DNA from: Sphingomonas_D zeicaulis
GTDB lineage: Bacteria; Pseudomonadota; Alphaproteobacteria; Sphingomonadales; Sphingomonadaceae
Assembly (NCBI RefSeq): GCF_050433225.1
Contig: NZ_JBNPXQ010000001.1
Location: 434,001 to 498,000 of the forward strand
Length of the DNA: 64,000 nucleotides
Direction: 5' to 3'
Made by a program: the position numbers and the translations under genes. The notes below the pieces were generated by a model. It was not told the origin of the DNA and made no database searches. It was given only the letters and a program-made list of their open reading frames with translations. Position 1 is the first letter of the stretch. Every line of letters begins with the position of its first letter. Positions 19,014 to 26,835 of this stretch are shown here, one piece after another.

Positions 19014-19099
19014 TCTCAGATTCTCGAATGACGGGGTTCAGCCGTTGTTGTTGCGATTTCGACGTTGACGGCGATGGCCCTGCGGCACAGCGTCAGCGA

Positions 19100-19684
19100 A
19101 TGTTTGGAGAACAGCCCACCGCTCGTGCGGACCTGAAACCTGGCACTCTCTATGCCGTCATTGGTGAAAACGGCTGGGTCTATTACGGACAGGCAACGCC
19201 CGAGAAGAACGTAGGTTTTTTTCAGCGCCGCGATCGGGAACCAGCGCACGTCGATATTGTGCTCGCCGCGCCGGTAATGTCGGTCATTACAGTCGCATAT
19301 CCCTCGATCACCCGTGCCCTGCGTTCTGGCCATTGGAAGAAGCTGGGACGCTTTCCCGTGGTCGACGGACTCATCAAGCCGCGCCCATCTGTCCAATGGC
19401 CGGTTGGCACACTTACCGTATCGGTATGGGTCGGTGACGGCTCGACGTGGGATACCCGTGTCGATGATCCGGTAATCCAGGACATGGAGCTGATGGCGGT
19501 TTGGGATGCCGAACATCATCTTCCGCAGCGATTGACTGCGGACTTCGGCGAGGAGCGGGCCGAATGGCATGTCGGTGGACCGATTCGCAGGGAACGGCGC
19601 ATCAAAGAGGAGATCGCAGCGCGATTTCCAGACCAACCGTGGCACAAACTGCCCGCCGACTGGGTCGCAACCAGCGTCAGATGA
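19100..19684 (+). CDS. Uncharacterised protein, resembling Imm26-type immunity proteins
   Basis: 194 residues from the ATG at 19100; an upstream frame to 18959 exists but its first part lies within the palindrome. The N-terminus LKPGTLYAVIGENGWVYYGQ has the small beta-barrel look of Imm26-like proteins, and the centre reads SVQWPVGTLTVSVWVGDGSTWDTRVDDP. No membrane segment or catalytic motif. The gene lies exactly between two REP-like palindromes in a lower-GC patch. The Imm26 comparison is from memory of the family's look and is weak. Confidence 0.55.
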   Translation: MFGEQPTARADLKPGTLYAVIGENGWVYYGQATPEKNVGFFQRRDREPAHVDIVLAAPVMSVITVAYPSITRALRSGHWKKLGRFPVVDGLIKPRPSVQWPVGTLTVSVWVGDGSTWDTRVDDPVIQDMELMAVWDAEHHLPQRLTADFGEERAEWHVGGPIRRERRIKEEIAARFPDQPWHKLPADWVATSVR

Positions 19685-19765
19685 TCTCGATGAATACGTC
19701 GAAGAGAGCGGACAATGTCAGCGACGGCGCGTGGGAGCAATAGTTTCCCATGCCAGCGGCATGAA

Positions 19766-19846
19766 TTTCGGGGACATAATACGAAACTCATGCAGAGCCG
19801 TGCACAGGATCTTCAAGTAGGTAGTTTTGTATTGTGTCCCCGAAAT
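19766..19846. repeat. REP-like palindromic element, copy B
   Basis: ATTTCGGGGACATAATACGAAAC (first arm, 19766-19787) faces GTTTTGTATTGTGTCCCC followed by GAAAT (19824-19846) as an inverted repeat of about 20 pairs with few mismatches. It shares both arms with copy A upstream of the enclosed gene, including the adjoining ACTCATGCA. Confidence 0.72.
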
Positions 19847-19920
19847 ACATGATTGGCATGAGATGGCGTCGTTCAGCCGGGCTGAGGATTTTCTATAATG
19901 CGGGATGCTCGCGGGGGCGT

Positions 19921-20003
19921 TTCCTTGAAGGGCTCGACGACTGAGGCGAGTGGCCCTTCGATACGCATTTCGACAGGCTCAATGGCTACTCAGGGCGAAC
20001 GGG
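19921..20003. repeat. Half copy of the CCTTCGATAC / CAGGGCGAACGGG repeat
   Basis: GGCCCTTCGATACGC, TTTCGACAGGCTCA and CTCAGGGCGAACGGGG occur in this order, as in the right arm of the palindrome at 4594-4783. It lies just past the 3' end of the minus-strand PH-domain gene. Confidence 0.6.
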
Positions 20004-20024
20004 GTGGATCTACCGCTCGTGGCG

Positions 20025-20468
20025 CTACAAATCGTCATGCCCTATGTCGATCTCGCGTACGCGGCGCTTCTGGCGCGCGGCGTCGACCAGCAGGCGCAGT
20101 TTTTCGCGGCGGGCGCGGGCGTCCTCCACGTCGCGGATCACCAGCGGGCCGTTGCGCGTGGTTTCGTCGCTGGAGGTGATGCTGATCGTGCCAATGCCGG
20201 CCCACTGGTTGATCAGCGTGAAATCGATGCGGATGTCCTTCACCCGATAGAGTTCGATCTCGTCGATGCTCTTGGCGAAGATGCCCTTGTGCAGGATCAG
20301 CCGGTCGTCGGTAAGCTCATAGATGGTGGCGAGGTTGGCGAGCCATTTCCACGCGACGATCAGCAGGCCGATGCCGACGAGGCAGAGCAGCAAGGTCAGC
20401 CAGCCGGCCAGGGTGCCGCGCAGCCAGCCCCAGGTGGAGGAACGGAAACGATCGATCGTCGCGGGCAT
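20025..20468 (-). CDS. Bacterial PH-domain (YdbS/bPH2-like) membrane protein
   Basis: 147 residues. One strong hydrophobic stretch (about 18-46, possibly a hairpin) is followed by YELTDDRLILHKGIFAKSIDEIELYRVKDIRI, the typical strand pattern of bacterial PH domains. It ends in a basic/acidic tail. Role unknown; such proteins sit at the inner membrane. It is the last gene of a minus-strand series 21958-20025. Confidence 0.75.
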   Translation of the reverse strand: MPATIDRFRSSTWGWLRGTLAGWLTLLLCLVGIGLLIVAWKWLANLATIYELTDDRLILHKGIFAKSIDEIELYRVKDIRIDFTLINQWAGIGTISITSSDETTRNGPLVIRDVEDARARREKLRLLVDAARQKRRVREIDIGHDDL

Positions 20469-20504
20469 CGGCGCTAGGCTCCTGTCGGTCGGCCGTCGGC
20501 CGGC

Positions 20505-21479
20505 TCAATAATCCGGCTGATATTCGTGGAGGATGCATGGAATGCCAATCCATTCCGCGATGCGCTCGGCGCTGGCGTTCAGCGCGTCCGGCGCGATGCC
20601 ATAGTCGCCGAACAGGTCGATGCGCCTGGGCTTCGCGCCCGGGCGCGCGCAGCGCAGCCGAACGAAGGCGCCACCCGATCCGCGCGCCTGCTGCAACCGC
20701 TCGACCTCGATCGCCTGAAGATCCGTCACGGGTATGATGCGCAATTCCGACGTCGCGAAGATCAGCAGCCTGCCATCGGCACTGCGCCCGAGATGGCCCA
20801 CCGCACGCTCGAAACCGGGCGCGGGTTCGCGTACATAGTCCAGCGCATATTGGCTGATCCGGCGCGTGGCGACGAGGGCGGGATCATAAGTGCCGCCCAG
20901 CGGCAGCGCGGGGACGAATGCCGCCACCGCCGCGCGCTCCTCCGCGCTGCAGGGCGCGCGATAGCCGGTTTCGATGGTGATGTGGCAGGCGGTCCTGGTG
21001 CGGCCATCCGTCTGGTGGACGCTGTTGGTATCACCGGTCGGTCCCCAGTGCTGCAGCGGCGGCGGGAAGCAGATGATCGCGATCTGCGAGGGGCCGAATT
21101 GCCAGCGCCAGCCATAGGTGTTGCTGGTATCGTAGGGCCGCGGCTCGCCCAGCGCGGGTTCCAGCGCCTGCCGCGCGAGTGCCAGCGACTGGCGCGACCA
21201 GTCGCGCGGCAGCAGGCTCACCCGCTTGCCCGCCCAGATATAGCCCATGAAGGTGGCCGGCGGCAGCGACCCATCATGGTCCGGATCGAAATGGAACAGC
21301 AGTGGCCGCAGCAGACCGGGCAGCGGCGGCGGTTCCAGATCGAGCATCACCACCGGCACGCGGCTCATCAACCAAGTGTCGGGCTGCACGCCATGGCGTG
21401 CGGCCAGTGTCGCCATGCTTTCGCGCCATGGCAGGCCGAGCGTGTCGAGCAGCGCCTGTATGCGGTTGGGCGAGTTCAT
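20505..21479 (-). CDS. Hypothetical cytoplasmic protein
   Basis: 324 residues, no signal peptide or membrane segment. The N-terminus (RIQALLDTLGLPWRESMATLAARHG) looks like a small helical domain seen in proteins of unknown role; the rest is beta-rich with many Pro. It overlaps the HExxH gene by four bases and so is probably translationally coupled to it. No function can be given. Confidence 0.7.
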   Translation of the reverse strand: MNSPNRIQALLDTLGLPWRESMATLAARHGVQPDTWLMSRVPVVMLDLEPPPLPGLLRPLLFHFDPDHDGSLPPATFMGYIWAGKRVSLLPRDWSRQSLALARQALEPALGEPRPYDTSNTYGWRWQFGPSQIAIICFPPPLQHWGPTGDTNSVHQTDGRTRTACHITIETGYRAPCSAEERAAVAAFVPALPLGGTYDPALVATRRISQYALDYVREPAPGFERAVGHLGRSADGRLLIFATSELRIIPVTDLQAIEVERLQQARGSGGAFVRLRCARPGAKPRRIDLFGDYGIAPDALNASAERIAEWIGIPCILHEYQPDY

Positions 21480-21958
21480 CCGCGCAGGCTCACCACGTTG
21501 GAGCGAAACGGCAGGATGCCCTCATATTGCGCCAGCGGCGGCGCCCCCACCACGCGGGCGCCGTTCCTCAGCAGGAAGACGTGGCGCACGATTTCCGCCT
21601 GCTGCTCAAGCCCGTACCGCTCGAGACGCCAGCCGGGCTTCAGGCTGTAGTCATAGCGGCAGAAGGGGTGCCGGCGCAGCGGCAGCCGGATGCCGCGCTG
21701 ATGCTGCCAGACATGCACCATCTCATGGATGAACAGCCCTTGGTCGCCCAGCGGCGCGGCGGCGAAATCCTCGCGGAACAGGCCGCCGTCCGGATGGAAC
21801 CAGATATGGCCATCGGGCGCCATCGCCACGCGGCGCGGCTGGAAAACCATCCATTTGCGGTTGTGGATCGCCACCCGGTCATAGGCGATCGCATCGCCGA
21901 AGACCGAGGCGGCAAGGGCATGTTCGCCCTCGGTCAGCGGCCGGCCGCCTTTTCTCAC
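21476..21958 (-). CDS. Putative zinc metallopeptidase-like ('vgr related') protein
   Basis: 160 residues with H78-E-M-V-H82 in LFIHEMVHVWQHQRG, the core of gluzincin-like peptidases and of DUF4157-type domains. A second ligand could be Glu in QQAEIVRHV. In Sphingomonas genomes similar short proteins carry the label 'vgr related protein'; no secretion-system or spike gene is in this window, so that label says little. It starts the pair with 20505-21479. Confidence 0.65.
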   Translation of the reverse strand: MRKGGRPLTEGEHALAASVFGDAIAYDRVAIHNRKWMVFQPRRVAMAPDGHIWFHPDGGLFREDFAAAPLGDQGLFIHEMVHVWQHQRGIRLPLRRHPFCRYDYSLKPGWRLERYGLEQQAEIVRHVFLLRNGARVVGAPPLAQYEGILPFRSNVVSLRG

Positions 21959-21968
21959 CCGCTATGCC

Positions 21969-22442
21969 TTACCCACTATGGTTGCCGGCATGTTCGTCCG
22001 CGGCGGGCGCAGCCCCGTCGGCGCCGCGTACCGCCATCGGATATTCGATCTGCGCGCCGTTGGCGAAGGTGAACACCATGTCCATCCGCTGGCCGGGCTT
22101 GATGCCGGGGTTGATGTTCCAGATCATCACATGCTTGCCGCCGGGTTCGAACTTCACCGAGCTGTTGGCCGGGATCTCGACGCTGGCGAGCGGCTTCATC
22201 TGCATCATGCCGTTCTCGCGCGTGGTTTCGTGCATCTCGAAACGGATCGCCACGTCGGACGCCACCGCGCTGAGCTGGGTCGCGTCCGATCCGCCCTTGA
22301 CGGTAAAATAGGCCGCCGAGGGCGCATCCGGATTGGGCGACAAGCGCACCCAGCCATCGGTCACCGTCACCTCGCGCTTCTCGCAGGACGAGAGCGCGGG
22401 CAGGGCGGCGAGGGCGAGGAGCGGCAGCAGGAGACGGCGCAT
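21969..22442 (-). CDS. PCuAC-type copper chaperone lipoprotein
   Basis: 157 residues from the ATG at 22442 (AAGGA eight bases upstream). The lipobox LSSC puts the lipid at C20. The copper motif H(M)x10Mx21HxM fits exactly: H71, M82, H104, M106 (FEMHETTRENG ... GGKHVMIW). PCuAC proteins carry Cu(I) in the periplasm to the CuA site of cytochrome oxidase. A His-rich C-terminus (DEHAGNHSG) is an extra possible metal site. Divergent from dnaK. Confidence 0.9.
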   Translation of the reverse strand: MRRLLLPLLALAALPALSSCEKREVTVTDGWVRLSPNPDAPSAAYFTVKGGSDATQLSAVASDVAIRFEMHETTRENGMMQMKPLASVEIPANSSVKFEPGGKHVMIWNINPGIKPGQRMDMVFTFANGAQIEYPMAVRGADGAAPAADEHAGNHSG

Positions 22443-22521
22443 CGAAGGCATCCTTTTTTTCAACCGTAGCCATTCTATCGCAGGCGGCCGCCGGTGGGGA
22501 ACGGTTTTCCGCCGGAACGGA

Positions 22522-22541
22522 TGCAACACCAGAATGTTGCA
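22522..22541. promoter_or_regulatory. Perfect 7-bp dyad between the copper chaperone gene and dnaK
   Basis: TGCAACA-N6-TGTTGCA is a perfect inverted repeat located six bases before the -35 box of the dnaK promoter and about 80 bases upstream of the copper chaperone start. It could be an operator for either gene; the regulator is unknown. Confidence 0.45.
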
Positions 22542-22546
22542 GGCGG

Positions 22547-22574
22547 CTTGCAGGCCTGTGAACCGCACCTATAT
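22547..22574 (+). promoter_or_regulatory. Sigma-32-like heat shock promoter of dnaK
   Basis: CTTGCA (22547-22552), a 16-base spacer and CTATAT (22569-22574) match the alphaproteobacterial RpoH pattern CTTG-N16/17-CYTATNT. It lies 79 bases before the dnaK ATG, where a heat shock promoter is expected. Confidence 0.65.
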
Positions 22575-22653
22575 CCGCCTCCGAAACACCGCCGCGGTGC
22601 CTCGTTTCTGGGCCGCGGGGGCTGCCAGGCATTTGGGGCAATGAGGGACTATC

Positions 22654-24552
22654 ATGGGTAAAGTTATCGGGATCGATCTGGGTACGACCAACAGCTGCGT
22701 CGCGGTTATGGAAGGCGGCAAGCCGAAGGTCGTTGAAAATGCGGAAGGCGCGCGTACCACGCCGTCGATCGTCGCCTTCGCCAAGGATGGCGAGCGGCTG
22801 ATCGGTCAGCCCGCCAAGCGCCAGGCGGTCACCAATCCCGACAACACGATCTTCGCGGTAAAGCGCCTGATCGGCCGCCGGTTCGACGATCCGGTGACCA
22901 AGAAGGACACCGAGCTGGTGCCGTACCACATCGTGCGCGGCGGCAATGGCGATGCGTGGGTGCAGGCCGGCGGCAAGGATTATTCCCCGTCGCAGATCAG
23001 CGCCTTCACGCTTCAGAAGATGAAGGAAACCGCCGAGGCCTATCTCGGCGAGACGGTGACCCAGGCGGTCATCACGGTTCCGGCCTATTTCAACGACGCC
23101 CAGCGCCAGGCCACCAAGGATGCCGGCCAGATCGCCGGCCTCGAGGTGCTGCGCATCATCAACGAGCCGACCGCGGCGGCGCTCGCCTATGGCCTCGACA
23201 AGGACAACAACAAGACCATCGCGGTCTATGACCTTGGCGGCGGCACCTTCGACGTCTCGATCCTCGAGATCGGCGACGGCGTGTTCGAGGTGAAGTCGAC
23301 CAACGGCGACACCTTCCTGGGCGGCGAGGATTTCGACGCCAAGGTCGTCGAGTTCCTGGCGGCGGACTTCCAGAAGGCCGAGGGCATCGATCTCACCAAG
23401 GATCGTCTCGCGCTGCAGCGCCTGAAGGAAGCGGCCGAAAAGGCGAAGATCGAGCTGAGCTCGGCGGCGAACACCGAGGTCAACCTGCCGTTCATCACCG
23501 CCGACGCCACCGGCCCGAAGCATCTCGTCAAGTCGATCTCGCGCGCCGATCTGGAGCGTCTGGTCGACGGCCTGATCCAGCGCACCCTTGAGCCCTGCCG
23601 CAAGGCGCTGGCCGATGCCGGCGTGAAGGCGGGCGACATCGACGAGGTGGTCCTCGTCGGTGGCATGACCCGCATGCCCAAGGTCCGCGACGTCGTGAAG
23701 AGCTTCTTCGGCAAGGAACCGCATACCGGCGTGAACCCCGACGAGGTGGTCGCGATGGGTGCGGCGATCCAGGCGGGCGTGCTGCAGGGCGACGTCAAGG
23801 ACGTGCTGCTGCTCGACGTGACGCCGCTGTCGCTGGGCATCGAGACGCTGGGTGGCGTGTTCACCCGCATGATCGATCGCAACACGACGATCCCGACCAA
23901 GAAGTCGCAGACCTACTCGACGGCCGACGACAATCAGCAGGCGGTGACGATCCGCGTGTTCCAGGGCGAGCGCGAGATGGCGGCGGACAACAAGCTGCTT
24001 GGCCAGTTCGACCTGGTCGGCATCCCGCCGGCGCCGCGCGGCGTGCCGCAGATCGAGGTGACGTTCGACATCGACGCCAATGGCATCGTCAACGTCTCCG
24101 CGAAGGACAAGGGCACCGGCAAGGAGCAGCAGATCAAGATCCAGGCTTCGGGTGGTCTCTCGGACAACGACATCGACCAGATGGTGCGTGATGCCGAGAA
24201 GTTCGCCGAGGACGACAAGAAGCGCCGTGAGGCGGCCGAGGCGAAGAACAACGCCGAAAGCCTGATCCACTCGACCGAGCGCCAGCTCGCCGAGCATGGC
24301 GACAAGGTCGACGCCTCGCTGAAGTCCGAGATCGAGGCGGCGATTGCCGAAGCCAAGTCGGCGGTCGAAGGTGGCGATGCCGCCGCGATGACCGAGAAGA
24401 CGGGCGCGCTGACCCAGGTTGCGATGAAGCTGGGCCAGGCGATCTACGAGAAGGAGCAGGCGGCCGCCGCGTCGCCCTCCGCCGAGGCTCCCAAGGCCGA
24501 TGATGACGTGGTCGACGCCGAGTTCTCGGAAGTCGACGACAACAAGGCGTAA
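22654..24552 (+). CDS. dnaK: DnaK (Hsp70) chaperone
   Basis: 632 residues. The N-terminal ATPase domain begins IGIDLGTTNSCVAV and has the motifs YFNDAQRQATKDAG, DLGGGTFDVSI and VLVGGMTRMPKV. The substrate-binding domain and the helical lid follow, and the tail ends in an acidic DDVVDAEF, as in proteobacterial DnaK. It folds and refolds proteins with DnaJ and GrpE in the cytoplasm. GAGGGA precedes the ATG. Confidence 0.98.
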   Translation: MGKVIGIDLGTTNSCVAVMEGGKPKVVENAEGARTTPSIVAFAKDGERLIGQPAKRQAVTNPDNTIFAVKRLIGRRFDDPVTKKDTELVPYHIVRGGNGDAWVQAGGKDYSPSQISAFTLQKMKETAEAYLGETVTQAVITVPAYFNDAQRQATKDAGQIAGLEVLRIINEPTAAALAYGLDKDNNKTIAVYDLGGGTFDVSILEIGDGVFEVKSTNGDTFLGGEDFDAKVVEFLAADFQKAEGIDLTKDRLALQRLKEAAEKAKIELSSAANTEVNLPFITADATGPKHLVKSISRADLERLVDGLIQRTLEPCRKALADAGVKAGDIDEVVLVGGMTRMPKVRDVVKSFFGKEPHTGVNPDEVVAMGAAIQAGVLQGDVKDVLLLDVTPLSLGIETLGGVFTRMIDRNTTIPTKKSQTYSTADDNQQAVTIRVFQGEREMAADNKLLGQFDLVGIPPAPRGVPQIEVTFDIDANGIVNVSAKDKGTGKEQQIKIQASGGLSDNDIDQMVRDAEKFAEDDKKRREAAEAKNNAESLIHSTERQLAEHGDKVDASLKSEIEAAIAEAKSAVEGGDAAAMTEKTGALTQVAMKLGQAIYEKEQAAAASPSAEAPKADDDVVDAEFSEVDDNKA

Positions 24553-24560
24553 TGTCTCGG

Positions 24561-24613
24561 CCGTCCCCTTGCTCCCCGCTTCCGGCTGTGGTCGGAAGAG
24601 GGCAGGGGGACGG
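24561..24613 (+). terminator. Stem-loop between dnaK and dnaJ
   Basis: CCGTCCCC (24561-24568) pairs with GGGGACGG (24606-24613), with inner pairing around CTTCCG / CGGAAG. There is no clear U-run, so it may attenuate read-through or protect the dnaK message rather than fully terminate. Confidence 0.55.
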
Positions 24614-24661
24614 CCTTGACCTCTCGCAAATGCGGGATGCGCGGCCTATGTCGGGGGCGGC

Positions 24662-25777
24662 ATGAGTATCGAAGCTGATTTTTACGAGCTGCTCGAAGTC
24701 GAGCGTGGCGCAGACAATGCGAGCATCAAGAGCAGCTATCGCAAGCTGGCGATGCGCTATCACCCGGATAAAAATCCGGGGTGCAAGGATAGTGAGGCAA
24801 AATTCAAGGCGATCAGCGAAGCCTATGATTGCCTGAAGGATCCGCAGAAGCGCGCCGCCTATGACCGGTTCGGCAAGGCGGCCTTCCAGAATGGCGGCGG
24901 CGGTGGCGGCGGCCAGCAGGATTTCTCCGGCTTCGCCGATATCTTCGAGAATATCTTCGGCGAGTTCTCCGGCCGCGGACAGCGCCAGGCGCGCCGCGGT
25001 GCCGATCTCCGTTACGACATGGAGATCCGGCTGGAGGATGCGTTCCACGGCAAGAAGACCGAGATCACCATCGACGTGTCCGCTGCGTGCGAGACGTGCG
25101 AGGGCACGGGCGCCAAGCCCGGCACCGGTGCCAAGACCTGCGGCACCTGCGCCGGCCACGGCAAAGTGCGCGCGCAACAGGGCTTCTTCGTGGTCGAACG
25201 GACCTGCCCGAGCTGCCACGGCGCCGGCCAGACCATCTCCGATCCGTGCAACGCCTGCCATGGCGAAGGCCGTGTCGATCGCGAGAAGACGCTGGACGTC
25301 ACCATCCCGCCCGGTGTCGACGAAGGCACGCGCATCCGGCTGAGCGGCGAGGGTGAGGCGGGTGCGCGCGGCGCGCCTCCGGGCGATCTCTATATCTTCA
25401 TCCACCTCACCCGCCATGCGGTGTTCGAGCGGGAAGGCACCGCGCTGTTCGCGCGTGCGCCGATCAGCTTCACCACCGCGGCGCTCGGCGGCTCGATCTC
25501 GATCCCCGGGCTGGATGGCGCGACGCACGAGATCCGCATTCCGGCGGGGATCCAGTCCGGCAAGCAGATCCGCCAGCGCGGCGCCGGCATGCCGGTGCTG
25601 CAGGGCCGCGGCCGCGGCGACCTGGTGATCCAGATCGACGTCGAAACGCCAACCAAGCTTTCGGCGAAGCAGAAGCAGCTTCTCGAGGAATTCCGCGAGA
25701 CCGAGACGGGGGACGAATGCCCTAACTCCAAGGGCTTCTTCGCCAAGATCAAGGACATGTGGGAAGACCTGACCTGA
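24662..25777 (+). CDS. dnaJ: DnaJ (Hsp40) co-chaperone
   Basis: 371 residues. The J domain carries H34-P-D in RYHPDKNPG. A Gly-rich linker (GGGGGGGQQ) follows, then four zinc-finger repeats CxxCxGxG (CETCEGTG, CGTCAGHG, CPSCHGAG, CNACHGEG at about 141-215) and the C-terminal substrate-binding domains. It stimulates DnaK ATPase and delivers substrates. It lies 109 bases after dnaK on the same strand. Confidence 0.98.
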   Translation: MSIEADFYELLEVERGADNASIKSSYRKLAMRYHPDKNPGCKDSEAKFKAISEAYDCLKDPQKRAAYDRFGKAAFQNGGGGGGGQQDFSGFADIFENIFGEFSGRGQRQARRGADLRYDMEIRLEDAFHGKKTEITIDVSAACETCEGTGAKPGTGAKTCGTCAGHGKVRAQQGFFVVERTCPSCHGAGQTISDPCNACHGEGRVDREKTLDVTIPPGVDEGTRIRLSGEGEAGARGAPPGDLYIFIHLTRHAVFEREGTALFARAPISFTTAALGGSISIPGLDGATHEIRIPAGIQSGKQIRQRGAGMPVLQGRGRGDLVIQIDVETPTKLSAKQKQLLEEFRETETGDECPNSKGFFAKIKDMWEDLT

Positions 25778-25872
25778 TCGGACGTTCCAACCCATAGATA
25801 CGATACGGGCGGCGCGGTGCAGACTGCGTCGCCCGATTTGTTTTGGGCTGAGGTGAGCCGCCGTCCTTGCTT

Positions 25873-25900
25873 TCCTCCTCGGCGCGCAGCGTCGTGGAGG
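25873..25900. terminator. Stem-loop after dnaJ (CTCCCCGGCGCGCAGC family)
   Basis: CCTCCTC-GGCGCGCAGCGTC-GTGGAGG forms a G-C-rich hairpin with a mismatch. Close relatives occur after secA (34229) and galU (39057), which suggests a dispersed repeat reused as a terminator. Confidence 0.5.
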
Positions 25901-26074
25901 GGGACCGACGGTGGAGAAGCCGGCGTCGAAGCAAATCGATCGCGCTTCGATCTCACAGAACACGCCGCGTGCCTCACCGCGCGCTACAGTAAATCGCTCC
26001 GTCGTTGATGATTGAAACGGACTATCAAATGGTCTAAATTTAAGTCAACGATCAAGGCAGACGAAGGCAGTGTC

Positions 26075-26332
26075 ATGCAAATCTCTGTGACCGAAGCGAA
26101 GGGCCAACTCACCGATCTCGTACGGCGCGCGGAGGCAGGTGATGAGGTCATCCTGACTCGCCACGGCCACGCTGCGGTGCGGTTGGTTCCGGTGAAACCG
26201 GTCGCTGATGCGAAATCCCGAAAGGTGTTGCTCGATGCTGTGCGGGCCTCCGCCGCCGCGAAAGCGGCGCCAGGGTCGAGTGCCGCGCGCAGTCAGGATT
26301 TCCTGTATGGTGAGGACGGCTTGCCCAAATGA
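26075..26332 (+). CDS. Phd/YefM-type antitoxin
   Basis: 85 residues from the ATG at 26075; a longer frame from 26012 has no better start signal. MQISVTEAKGQLTDLVRRAEAGDEVILTRHG is the typical Phd/YefM N-terminal DNA-binding fold. The C-terminal half (ARSQDFLYGEDGLPK) should bind the toxin. It overlaps the PIN toxin gene by four bases (ATGA). It probably autorepresses the pair. Confidence 0.9.
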   Translation: MQISVTEAKGQLTDLVRRAEAGDEVILTRHGHAAVRLVPVKPVADAKSRKVLLDAVRASAAAKAAPGSSAARSQDFLYGEDGLPK

Positions 26333-26721
26333 TCGCGGTTGATACGTCAGCGCTGATGGCGATCCTGCTGAACGAGCCGGATGCGGATGCCTGTGCCGCC
26401 GCGCTTCAAGCCGAAGACCGACTGTTGATCTCGGCGGGTACAGTCATGGAAACGCTGATCGTTGCGGGGCGGCGCAACTTGGGCAGCGAGGCGGCGCAGT
26501 TGATCGACGGGCTCGGTTTTGAAATCGTCAGCGTTACGCCCGCTTCAGCGCGCCGAGCAGCAGCGGCTTACGGCAAATGGGGGAAGGGGGTTCACCCGGC
26601 GGGGCTGAATTTTGGCGATTGCTTCGGCTATGAGGTCGCGAGCGAGTTTAGCTGTGCCCTGCTCTACGTGGGCGACGATTTCGCCCGGACAGATCTCACG
26701 GCCGCTCTTCGTCGATCGTAA
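26329..26721 (+). CDS. VapC-family PIN-domain toxin
   Basis: 130 residues with the PIN acidic set D5 (VDTSALMAIL), E41 (TVMETLIVAG), D97 (NFGDCFGYEVA) and D116/D117 (YVGDDFARTDL). PIN toxins are Mg-dependent RNases that cut tRNA or rRNA and are silenced by the cognate antitoxin, here the upstream overlapping gene. The pair lies in a slightly lower-GC stretch between dnaJ and an MBL-fold gene. Confidence 0.92.
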   Translation: MIAVDTSALMAILLNEPDADACAAALQAEDRLLISAGTVMETLIVAGRRNLGSEAAQLIDGLGFEIVSVTPASARRAAAAYGKWGKGVHPAGLNFGDCFGYEVASEFSCALLYVGDDFARTDLTAALRRS

Positions 26722-26835
26722 TTCGAGACGCCAGTTCCGAAACCCCCGTGACAAGCGCCCCCGAGTTCGGGCAGCGTGCGCCCAAACCACGCCGCCTCAA
26801 GTCAGGCGGGCGGCAAAAAAGGGGGAGGGATGCCG

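Noticed and set aside
21976..24297. A 773-codon minus-strand open frame across dnaK
   Set aside because: It is the reverse shadow of dnaK and of the copper chaperone in a different frame.
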